NCBI GenBank assembly: GCA_030606865.1
Contig: JAUWFQ010000003.1
Span: 1-40,552, forward strand
From: a bacterium
GTDB taxonomy: Bacteria; Fidelibacterota; Marinisomatia; Marinisomatales; JAHJCW01
Length of the DNA stretch: 40,552 nt
Reading direction: 5' to 3'
This document shows, piece after piece, positions 10,272 through 19,172 of the stretch. The notes under the pieces are model-generated. The model was not told the DNA's origin. It made no database searches and saw only the letters and a list, made by a program, of their open reading frames with translations. A program made the position numbers and the translations under genes. Numbering within the stretch: the first letter of the stretch is position 1; every line of letters begins with the position of its first letter.

Positions 10272-11747
10272 ATGTGTGGTGTTGTTGGACTAATTTCACA
10301 AAAACCTGTTGCCAGTGAATTATACGATAGTTTGATTTATCTCCAACATCGCGGGCAAGATGCCGCGGGAATTATTACATATAACCGCAGATTCCACACC
10401 AAGAAAGGCGTTGGCTATGTTAGAGACATTTTTGACGAACGAAATATGTCGCGATTAAAAGGTAATATCGGCATAGGACATACAAGATATCCTACTACCG
10501 GTAAATATGATAAGGAAGATGCCCAGCCAGTTTGGACCGGCGTTCCGTACGGAATTGCTATGGCTCATAATGGTAATCTTGTTAATCATCGAGAGCTTTT
10601 GTTAGAATTGTCACAAAAGGACGGAAGGCATCTAAATACATCAGTTGATGTTGAAGTAATATTGCATGTTTTTGCAGGCAAACTAGAACAATTAAGAAAT
10701 ACGGACAATAATGGTAACTTTTTCGACCATATCTGCCAAGCCACACAAGAGGTTCACAAAAGAGTTAGCGGTGCTTATTCTGTAATTTGTGTGATTATTG
10801 GCAAAGGAATGGTTGTGTTCCGCGACCCTCATGGAATTCGTCCATTAACTAGAGGAGAGCGACTTTCTACTAACGGAAAACCTGATTACATATTTGCCAG
10901 TGAGCCTTCTGTATTTTATTCTTTAGGGTTTGAGTCAAAATCCGATGTTGCACCCGGCGAAGTAATTTATATATCCGAAGACAGTCATTATCATTCAAAA
11001 ATATTATCTTCAAAGAAATTCACTCCCTGTATATTTGAGTATGTTTATTTTGCCCGACCGGACGCAATCCTCGACGATGTAAGTGTTTACAGATCGCGCC
11101 TTAGAATGGGACAAAATTTGGCTAATGCTTGGAAAACTAAATATCCTAATGTAACTCCTGATATCATTATCCCTGCACCGGCCACATCCAACAACGCTGC
11201 CTTAGCGATGGCGAATGAAATGGGTGTGCGTTATTCTGAGGGATTATATAAAAATCCTTTTATCGGTCGTACATTTATAATGCCGGGACAACAAAAACGC
11301 AAAAAATCTATTCGGCATAAGCTTGTTCCTCTATCATTTGAAATAAAAGACAAAGACGTAATGATAGTCGATGACAGTATTGTACGTGGGAATACAAGTC
11401 AGGAAATTGTTAAAATGGTGCGTGACTTTGGTGCTAAGAAAATATATTTCGTTTCTGCTTGCCCGCCATTAGTAAATCCTTGCTTTTATGGCGTTGATAT
11501 ACCAACTCGTTCTGAATTAATTGCACCGAATATGTCTATCGAAGATATACGAAAATATATAAATGTAGATATTTTATTGTATCAAGAATTGGATGATTTG
11601 ATCGAAGCAGTAACAAGAAAAGGGGAACACGAAATCTATAGACCTTGCGCCGCTTGTTTGGATGGTAATTATGTTACGGGCGATGTTAATGGAAATAAAA
11701 TCAATGCACTTGAAAAACAACGTATAAAAGAGCGTAATTCTCTATGA
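10272..11747 (+). CDS. purF: Amidophosphoribosyltransferase
   Basis: Starts MCGVVGLISQKPVASELYDSLIYLQHRGQDAAGI (N-terminal Cys nucleophile); PRT motif DVMIVDDSIVRGNTSQEIV. Confidence 0.97.
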   Translation: MCGVVGLISQKPVASELYDSLIYLQHRGQDAAGIITYNRRFHTKKGVGYVRDIFDERNMSRLKGNIGIGHTRYPTTGKYDKEDAQPVWTGVPYGIAMAHNGNLVNHRELLLELSQKDGRHLNTSVDVEVILHVFAGKLEQLRNTDNNGNFFDHICQATQEVHKRVSGAYSVICVIIGKGMVVFRDPHGIRPLTRGERLSTNGKPDYIFASEPSVFYSLGFESKSDVAPGEVIYISEDSHYHSKILSSKKFTPCIFEYVYFARPDAILDDVSVYRSRLRMGQNLANAWKTKYPNVTPDIIIPAPATSNNAALAMANEMGVRYSEGLYKNPFIGRTFIMPGQQKRKKSIRHKLVPLSFEIKDKDVMIVDDSIVRGNTSQEIVKMVRDFGAKKIYFVSACPPLVNPCFYGVDIPTRSELIAPNMSIEDIRKYINVDILLYQELDDLIEAVTRKGEHEIYRPCAACLDGNYVTGDVNGNKINALEKQRIKERNSL

Positions 11748-13060
11748 ATATCCTAATTGTCGGTTCGGGTGCTCGCGAACATGCAATTGCACGTTCTATT
11801 AAAAAATCAAAGGTACCTAATAAATTATACTGTTTAGCGTCAAATCGAAATCCCGGTATTGAAGAAATTTCGGAAATTTTAGAAATTGGCAAAATAGCCA
11901 ATCCCAATACTGTTACAAATTTTGCTAGAGAACATTCGATAGATTTGGCAATTATAGGACCCGAAGCCCCATTAGCAAATGGCGTTGTTGATTCGTTGCA
12001 GCAGATTAATATTCAATGTGTGGGTCCCACTAAAGATTTAGCGCAAATTGAAACTAGTAAAAGTTTCACGCGCGATTTAATGAGAAAATATGATATCCCG
12101 GGCTGTCCGGATTATCAGACTTTTAATAATCTAAATAATGTATCAGAATATTTAAATACATTAGGTGAAAATTATGTTATCAAATTCGATGGTTTAATGG
12201 GCGGTAAGGGTGTTAAGGTGTCCGGTGAACATATTAACTCTCACGCGGAAGCTATTGAATATTGTGAACAAATTATTGCAAAAAATGGAAAATTTGTTAT
12301 TGAAGAAAAACTTATTGGAGAGGAGTTTTCGTTAATGAGCTTTTGTGATGGTGAACACTTAATACACATGCCGCCTGTTCAAGATCATAAACGTGCGTAT
12401 GAAAACGATACCGGTCCTAATACCGGCGGAATGGGATCTTACAATGATACAAATCAGACATTGCCCTTTCTAACAAACAATGATATTGATTCCGCAAAGG
12501 CGATAAATATCGCAACTGCGAAAGCATTAAAAAAAGAATTTGGAATTGGTTATAAGGGTATTCTTTATGGTGGTTTTATTGCAACAGCGGATGGGGTTAA
12601 GGTAATTGAATATAATGCGCGCTTCGGAGACCCCGAAGCAATGAATGTTTTTTCCTTATTACAAAGTGACTTAATTGACATATTTCTTGGTATAGCCAAT
12701 TCATCTCTGCATAAGTGCGAGGTAACCTTTAGCAATAAATCCACGGTATGTAAATATGCCGTACCGGAAGGATATCCCGATTCGCCGATTAAAGGTGAAC
12801 GCATAGATATATCAAAAGTTGAAAACCATGACCAATTATACCTTGCTTCCGTTGATTTGAAAAATAATATATTACTCGAATCCGGCTCAAGAACAGTTGC
12901 CGTTGTTGGAATTGCCGATACATTACAAGAAGCTGAAGCGATTGCTGAAAGTGAAATTAAACATATTATAGGACCCTTATTTCATCGAACAGATATTGGA
13001 ACAGAAGCACTAATTCAAAAACGGATTAAGCATATGATTACTATTAGAGATTTATCCTAA
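11744..13060 (+). CDS. purD: Phosphoribosylamine-glycine ligase; overlaps purF by 4 nt
   Basis: NILIVGSGAREHAIA, KFDGLMGGKGVKVSG, GPNTGGMGSYN, EYNARFGDPEAMNV. Confidence 0.97.
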   Translation: MNILIVGSGAREHAIARSIKKSKVPNKLYCLASNRNPGIEEISEILEIGKIANPNTVTNFAREHSIDLAIIGPEAPLANGVVDSLQQINIQCVGPTKDLAQIETSKSFTRDLMRKYDIPGCPDYQTFNNLNNVSEYLNTLGENYVIKFDGLMGGKGVKVSGEHINSHAEAIEYCEQIIAKNGKFVIEEKLIGEEFSLMSFCDGEHLIHMPPVQDHKRAYENDTGPNTGGMGSYNDTNQTLPFLTNNDIDSAKAINIATAKALKKEFGIGYKGILYGGFIATADGVKVIEYNARFGDPEAMNVFSLLQSDLIDIFLGIANSSLHKCEVTFSNKSTVCKYAVPEGYPDSPIKGERIDISKVENHDQLYLASVDLKNNILLESGSRTVAVVGIADTLQEAEAIAESEIKHIIGPLFHRTDIGTEALIQKRIKHMITIRDLS

Positions 13061-13066
13061 ATTGAA

Positions 13067-16000
13067 ATGATGATTCAATCCTATTTAAAAGAAATTGCCG
13101 ATATCATTATTCGGGGTGATTATAGAGAAGAAACTTTTTATCCTGCGCTTAAGTCATTTTTAGAAGAATACGGAAAATCCATTGGTAAAAAGAAAACAGC
13201 TGTTACAGTTCTCCCGAAAAAAACAGAAGCAGGTAATCCTGATTTTCGTGTCTGGGACGGAGAACATGAAATTGTTGGTTATATAGAAGCCAAACAGCCC
13301 GGGACAAACCTAGATCAGATCGTAACAAGTGACCAGTTAAAACGCTATTTAAAAATATTCCCGAATCTCATTTTAACAGATTTTTATGAATTCCAGTTGT
13401 ATCGCAACGGAAGTGAAATTGATCGTGTTTCAATCGGCCGCCCTTTTATTGCTAAAAAACTTAAAACTGTTCCACCTGTTGAAAACGAAGATGAATTCAA
13501 TTCATTGTTAGGAAAATATTTTGGCTTTATTCTTCCCGCAATAAATGATGCTGAAACATTGGCAAAAATATTGGCGGATAAAACCCATTTCTTAAAAAAC
13601 GAAGTTGTTGCAGAAGAATTAGAAGAAGAATCCTCAGGTTCCGGGCATCTTCTGGGGTTTTATGATGCATTTCAAAAACATCTTATTTCCGATCTAACAC
13701 GGGGAAGTTTTGCCGATCTTTTTTCGCAAACATTGGCTTACGGTTTGTTTGCTGCCCGGACACGCGCAACAAACAGTTTTAATCGAAAATTAGCTTACGA
13801 ATATATCCCATCAACCATTGGTATTCTTCGGGACGTTTTCAGATTTGTTTCATCAACAGATTTGCCTAAACCTTTAGAAGTCATGATTGACGATATTGCG
13901 GAAGTCCTGCAGAAGACGAATGTAAAGAAAATCCTTCAGGATTATTACCGTGACGGAAAAGGCGAAGATCCCGTTGTCCATTTTTATGAAACATTTCTAA
14001 ATCATTATGATCCCACCATCCGAGAAAAGCGTGGGGTTTATTATACACCATTGCCTGTCGTTCATTATATTGTTCGATCCCTTCATCATTTAATGAAAAC
14101 AAAATTTGGGTTGGAAGATGGTTTTGCTTCCAAGGATGTAAAATTATTGGACCCTGCCGGTGGAACACTCACCTTTCCCGTGGAAGCTATCAAGGTGGCT
14201 GTAGAAGAATTTGTATCTAAATACGGTGACGGTGGAAAACATAATCTTATCAAAAATCAAATTCTACAGAATTATTATGCCTTTGAACTTATGATGGCGC
14301 CATATGCTATTGGTCACATGAAAATCGGATTCATGTTGGAAGAGTTGGGGTACAAATTGGAAGCCGATGACCGCTTTAATCTTTATCTCACAAATACGCT
14401 TGACATGGAAGATTTTAAACAAACCAATATGCCTTTTGTCAAAAGTTTGAGCGAAGAAAGTAAACTGGCAGGAAAGGTGAAAAAGGATGAACCTATTCTG
14501 GTCATTTTAGGCAATCCGCCTTATTCCGGAATTTCATCTAATTTCAACGATTGGACGGAAAAACTATTGAAAGAAGATGTGGATGGTGCCCAAAGTTATT
14601 ATACTGTTGACGGTAAACCGCTTGGGGAAAAGAAACTCTGGCTACAGGATGATTATGTGAAGTTCCTGCGCTTTGCACAGTGGAAAATCCATAAAACAGG
14701 TTATGGTATGGTAGGTATGATTACTAACCATTCTTATCTGGACAATCCCACATTTCGGGGAATGCGCCAAAGCCTGATGAACACTTTTGATGAAATCTAC
14801 ATTTTGGATTTACATGGAAATTCTTTGAAAAAAGAAACCTGCCCTGATGGGAGTCCTGACATGCCTGTCTTTGACATTCGTCAAGGTGTGGCTATTGCAT
14901 TGTTCGTGAAAAACAAACATTCCGATGGTTCCAACCTTTCAAAAAGTTGTAAGGTCGTCCATACCGATTTATGGGGAAAACGAAATTCAAAATATGAATG
15001 GCTGGAATCTCATTATGTAAAAAATGGCAGTTATAAAAAGTTAGAGCCAAAAACCCCCTGGTATTTTTTCATTCCAAGAGATGTGGCGGGTATTCAGGAA
15101 TATTTAGAATGGCCATCTATTAAAGATGTTTTTCCTTTGAATGTAACTGGTATTGTAACCGCTCGAGATAAGTTCGTCATCAATTTTTCCAAAAGAGACT
15201 TAGAAAATAAAATGTTGCAGTTCAGGAATTTGTCTTTACCTGATGAAACAATACGGCAAGCCTTTAAACTAAAGGATACGCGGGGTTGGAAATTACCGGA
15301 AGCAAGAAGGAAAATTGCAGAAGACAAAAAGTGGAAGAATTATTATCAGGATGTTTTATACCGACCCTTTGACGAAAGAAAAATTTATTACACAGAAACA
15401 ATGGTTGATTGGGGACGTCCTGAATATATGCGCCACATGCTGACCGGAGAAAACTTAAGTTTATGTTTTATGAGACAGTTTTCAGGAAATGTCCCTTACA
15501 GTCACTTTTTAATAACGGAGCATATGGTTGATAATAGAACCTTTTTTAGTAGTAAAGGAATAATTCAACAGGCGCCCCTTTACCTTTACCCTGAAGAAAA
15601 AGAGAAAAAACCTAAATCCGGTGTACCGCTGATGATGTTTGAACCAGAAGTCCACTATGGCAAGGAAGGGAAACAGCCCAACATAGCCCCTGAAATATTT
15701 GATATGCTTAAAGAATCTTTCGGAAGAACACCAACACCGGAAAAGATACTCTATTACATTTATGGGGTTTTCTACAGCAATCACTATAGAACGAAATACA
15801 CTGAATTTCTGAAATTCGATTTTCCCCGTGTGCCTTTTACAAAAGATAAAGATGTGTTTAATGCCATGGCAAAATTGGGACAGAAACTTGCCGAATTGCA
15901 TTTGCTAAAAAGTTCTGTTCTGAACCGTCCTGTTTCCAAATATGAAGGCAGCGGTACAAATGACACAATAGATAAACCTATATTTAATGAAGAAGAAAAA

Positions 16001-16225
16001 AGAATTTATATCAATGCTGACAAATATTTTTCAAATATCAAACCGGAAGTATGGGATTATCATATCGGCGGATACCAAGTTTTAGCAAAATATATAAAAG
16101 ACAGAAAAAACAGACAAATGAATGATCCACGCCATTACTGTAAAGTGATAACAGCATTAAAGAAAACAATTGAAATCCAGAAAGAAATAGACAAATTATA
16201 TCCGAACGTAGAAAAGAATTTGTGA
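13067..16225 (+). CDS. Single-chain type ISP/IIG-like restriction-modification enzyme (PD-(D/E)XK nuclease plus N6-adenine methyltransferase plus specificity region)
   Basis: 1052 aa; nuclease-like GNPDFRVWDGEHEIVGYIEAKQPG; MTase motif I LLDPAGGTLTFPVEAI and motif IV ILGNPPYSG; RGVYYTPLPVVHYIV; FELMMAPYAIGHMKIGFMLEELGY. No helicase motifs noticed. Confidence 0.88.
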   Translation: MMIQSYLKEIADIIIRGDYREETFYPALKSFLEEYGKSIGKKKTAVTVLPKKTEAGNPDFRVWDGEHEIVGYIEAKQPGTNLDQIVTSDQLKRYLKIFPNLILTDFYEFQLYRNGSEIDRVSIGRPFIAKKLKTVPPVENEDEFNSLLGKYFGFILPAINDAETLAKILADKTHFLKNEVVAEELEEESSGSGHLLGFYDAFQKHLISDLTRGSFADLFSQTLAYGLFAARTRATNSFNRKLAYEYIPSTIGILRDVFRFVSSTDLPKPLEVMIDDIAEVLQKTNVKKILQDYYRDGKGEDPVVHFYETFLNHYDPTIREKRGVYYTPLPVVHYIVRSLHHLMKTKFGLEDGFASKDVKLLDPAGGTLTFPVEAIKVAVEEFVSKYGDGGKHNLIKNQILQNYYAFELMMAPYAIGHMKIGFMLEELGYKLEADDRFNLYLTNTLDMEDFKQTNMPFVKSLSEESKLAGKVKKDEPILVILGNPPYSGISSNFNDWTEKLLKEDVDGAQSYYTVDGKPLGEKKLWLQDDYVKFLRFAQWKIHKTGYGMVGMITNHSYLDNPTFRGMRQSLMNTFDEIYILDLHGNSLKKETCPDGSPDMPVFDIRQGVAIALFVKNKHSDGSNLSKSCKVVHTDLWGKRNSKYEWLESHYVKNGSYKKLEPKTPWYFFIPRDVAGIQEYLEWPSIKDVFPLNVTGIVTARDKFVINFSKRDLENKMLQFRNLSLPDETIRQAFKLKDTRGWKLPEARRKIAEDKKWKNYYQDVLYRPFDERKIYYTETMVDWGRPEYMRHMLTGENLSLCFMRQFSGNVPYSHFLITEHMVDNRTFFSSKGIIQQAPLYLYPEEKEKKPKSGVPLMMFEPEVHYGKEGKQPNIAPEIFDMLKESFGRTPTPEKILYYIYGVFYSNHYRTKYTEFLKFDFPRVPFTKDKDVFNAMAKLGQKLAELHLLKSSVLNRPVSKYEGSGTNDTIDKPIFNEEEKRIYINADKYFSNIKPEVWDYHIGGYQVLAKYIKDRKNRQMNDPRHYCKVITALKKTIEIQKEIDKLYPNVEKNL

Positions 16226-16818
16226 CCTCTGTGGCAAAAAAAATAAAACTGGGTATTTTAGGGTCGATCAAAGGAACCGATCTACAAGCAATTATTAATT
16301 CTATAGATAAAAAAAAGTTAGATGCTACTCTTGAAGTAGTTATCAGCAATTCTTCACATGCTTATATTCTTGAACGTGCTGCAAATCATAATATTCCTAA
16401 CTTTTTTATTTCACATTTAAGTAAAACCCGTGAACAATTTGATAATGAAATATCAGTAATATTAAAAAAGTATAACGTCGATTTAATATTATTGATTGGA
16501 TTTATGCGTATTTTATCCGCTGAATTTTGTAACGAATGGAAAATGCGCATTTTAAACGTGCATCCTTCTTTGCTTCCCAAATATGCTGGTGGAATAGATA
16601 TGAACGTTCATGAAGAAGTTATCAAAAATAAAGAGACTGAAACCGGCTGCACGATTCATTTTGTAACTGAGGCTGTTGATAGCGGACCAATATTAATCCA
16701 GAAGAAATGTTCAGTCGATAAAAACGAAACGCCGGAATCACTAAAAACAAAGGTTCAAGCATTGGAAGGCGAAGCTTTTATTGATGCTATTAAATTATTT
16801 CAAAAAAATAATTATTAA
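16222..16818 (+). CDS. purN: Phosphoribosylglycinamide formyltransferase; GTG start overlaps the R-M stop (GTGA); GTG at 16231 is an alternative
   Basis: 198 aa; LILLIGFMRILSAEF, MRILNVHPSLLPKY, ETGCTIHFVTEAVDSGPILIQKK. Confidence 0.94.
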   Translation: MTSVAKKIKLGILGSIKGTDLQAIINSIDKKKLDATLEVVISNSSHAYILERAANHNIPNFFISHLSKTREQFDNEISVILKKYNVDLILLIGFMRILSAEFCNEWKMRILNVHPSLLPKYAGGIDMNVHEEVIKNKETETGCTIHFVTEAVDSGPILIQKKCSVDKNETPESLKTKVQALEGEAFIDAIKLFQKNNY

Positions 16819-16824
16819 ATAAAT

Positions 16825-18363
16825 ATGAATAAATCCATTACGACTATCAAACGAACACTTATTTCTGTTTATGATAAAACAGGCATAGTTGAATTAGCAA
16901 AATATTTAAGTGACAAGGGTATTGAAATTCTTTCAACCGGAGGAACGGCAGAACATCTTAGAAACGCCGGCATTGAAGTAATTGATGTATCTGATTATAC
17001 CGGTTTTCCTGAGATTATGGACGGGCGCATTAAAACTATCAATCCTAAAATAGAAGGTGGAATTTTAGGGTTGCGTGATGTGCACAAATCCGAAGCTGAA
17101 ACTCAAAATATTAAATGGATTGACCTTGTTGTGTGCAATCTTTATCCCTTTGCTGATACAATTAGTAAACCTAATGTTTCTCTCAAAGAAGCGCTTGAGA
17201 ATATCGATATCGGTGGACCGACTATGATCCGTAGCGCTGCCAAAAATATCGGATGGGTTGGCGTATTAGTTGATGTATCTGATTATCAATCAATTATCAA
17301 TGAGCATAAAATTTTAGGTGGTTTGTCTTCCGAAACTCGCAAGCTGCTTTCTGCAAAAGCGTTCGGTCACTGTGCTCAATATGACAGCATAATTCACAGT
17401 TATCTGAATGATGACCTCCTTCCACAAACTTTTTCTCCTTCATTTAATAAATCTTATGATTTGCGATATGGTGAAAATCCACATCAAAAAGCTGCAGCAT
17501 ATAAAAATCCGATCAGGAATACTCAAAATATTTTAGATGCTACAATACATCAAGGTAAAAAATTATCATATAATAATTTAATGGATGCGGACGCCGCTCT
17601 TTCTTGTCTCAGGGAATTCTCCGATTCTACGTGTGTAGTCGTTAAACATGGCAATCCCTGTGGAGTCGCTTCCGGCGATGACATTACCAACGTTTATAAA
17701 AAAGCTTTTGACGCGGACTCCAAATCGGCTTTTGGCGGAATAATTGTTCTTAATCGAACCTGCAATAAAACTATCGCTGAAATGATCAACAAAATTTTTG
17801 TTGAAATTGTAATAGCGCCGAATTATGACTCTACGGCTTTAGAGATATTGTCAAATAAAAAAAATTTACGTGTATTGGAGATAAATAAAATTGTTCCTAA
17901 AACCCAAAATATTGAATATCGCTACATTAGTGGCGGACTGTTGGTTCAAGAATCCGATGTAAGTACCATTACCGAAAATCAATTAAACATTGTTACAAAA
18001 AAGAAACCGTCAACATCTGAATTAGCCGATATGATATTTGCGTGGAAAGTGTTAAAGCATGTCAAATCCAATGCTATAATTACTGTTGAGGACAGAATAA
18101 CTTTGGGGATTGGTGCCGGCCAAGTATCGCGAGTTGATGCAGTTGAACTTGCGCTAAAAAAATCCGGTGATAAATTAGAAGGTTCTGTTTTAGCATCTGA
18201 TGCGTTTTTTCCTTTCCGCGACTCAATCGATTTAATCGCCGATACCGGCGTGACGGCTATTATTCAACCAGGTGGTTCAATTCGGGATCAGGAAATTATT
18301 CAAGCTTGTAACGAACACGGAATTATTATGGTATTTACCGGAATACGCTGTTTTAAACATTAA
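16825..18363 (+). CDS. purH: Bifunctional AICAR transformylase/IMP cyclohydrolase
   Basis: 512 aa; ALISVYDKTGIVELAKYL-like N-terminus, STGGTAEHL, DLRYGENPHQKAA, VVKHGNPCGVA, QPGGSIRDQEII. Confidence 0.97.
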   Translation: MNKSITTIKRTLISVYDKTGIVELAKYLSDKGIEILSTGGTAEHLRNAGIEVIDVSDYTGFPEIMDGRIKTINPKIEGGILGLRDVHKSEAETQNIKWIDLVVCNLYPFADTISKPNVSLKEALENIDIGGPTMIRSAAKNIGWVGVLVDVSDYQSIINEHKILGGLSSETRKLLSAKAFGHCAQYDSIIHSYLNDDLLPQTFSPSFNKSYDLRYGENPHQKAAAYKNPIRNTQNILDATIHQGKKLSYNNLMDADAALSCLREFSDSTCVVVKHGNPCGVASGDDITNVYKKAFDADSKSAFGGIIVLNRTCNKTIAEMINKIFVEIVIAPNYDSTALEILSNKKNLRVLEINKIVPKTQNIEYRYISGGLLVQESDVSTITENQLNIVTKKKPSTSELADMIFAWKVLKHVKSNAIITVEDRITLGIGAGQVSRVDAVELALKKSGDKLEGSVLASDAFFPFRDSIDLIADTGVTAIIQPGGSIRDQEIIQACNEHGIIMVFTGIRCFKH

Positions 18364-19172
18364 TTCAGATTTTCCGCTAAATGGGGATTGTCAAGGATAA
18401 TTCCATCAATATTTTTATCAATTAACCAATTTCTGGTATAAACATTATTTACTGTCCAAGCATTAATGCACATATTCCGCCTTTTGCAAAATTGAATCAA
18501 TTTATCAGTAATTAATTCAACTTCAGGATGTAAGCAATCCGGTCGGGCAATAAAAATTCCCCTAAAATGTTTTGTTTTACTATAAATATAGCCGGTTGGA
18601 GTTGATTTTGAAAATAATTTTACCATCCGTACGGCAAACGGATTAAAACTAGAGATAATAACTTTTTGAGGTATTTCTCCTTTCTTAACTAATCGCGCAA
18701 TTATAATTGCAGATTTTAAATCAAATGTACTTTTCGTCTTGATCTCTATATTAATTAAAACTGTTTTGGGTAAAGATGTTGCTACATCTATTAATAACGG
18801 TATCGCCTCTTGTTTTGCTGGAGGAAATTGGCTGCCCGTTTTTACTCTTACTAAGTCTTGATAATCAATTTCATCGATGAACCCCGTGCCATTTGTTTCG
18901 CGTTCCAAATCAAAATTATGGGAGCATACCAATCTATCATCTTTAGTTAACATAACGTCTAATTCAATCGCATTCAAGCCTTTATCTATCGCTGAGCGAT
19001 AAGACGCAATCGTGTTTTCAGGAACGTTATGCCGATCGCCACGATGGCCGAAAAAGATTGGCTTATCATGGTAGAGATCAGTCAAATCCATACCTCGCCA
19101 AAAAGTAATGTATCTTATGGCCAACAAGGCAAGTACTGTTATTATAACAAACGCTATCATTTGGCGGGACAT
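18360..19172 (-). CDS. Glycerophosphodiester phosphodiesterase family protein with N-terminal TM segment
   Basis: FFGHRGDRHNVPENTIASYRSAIDKGLNAIELDVMLTKDDRLVCSHN; stop codon overlaps the convergent purH stop. Confidence 0.92.
   Translation of the reverse strand: MSRQMIAFVIITVLALLAIRYITFWRGMDLTDLYHDKPIFFGHRGDRHNVPENTIASYRSAIDKGLNAIELDVMLTKDDRLVCSHNFDLERETNGTGFIDEIDYQDLVRVKTGSQFPPAKQEAIPLLIDVATSLPKTVLINIEIKTKSTFDLKSAIIIARLVKKGEIPQKVIISSFNPFAVRMVKLFSKSTPTGYIYSKTKHFRGIFIARPDCLHPEVELITDKLIQFCKRRNMCINAWTVNNVYTRNWLIDKNIDGIILDNPHLAENLN

Noticed and set aside
13067-16225. BREX/DISARM or a multi-gene defence island centred on the methyltransferase
   Set aside because: No companion defence genes; neighbours on both sides are purine enzymes, and the protein fits a single-chain R-M enzyme.
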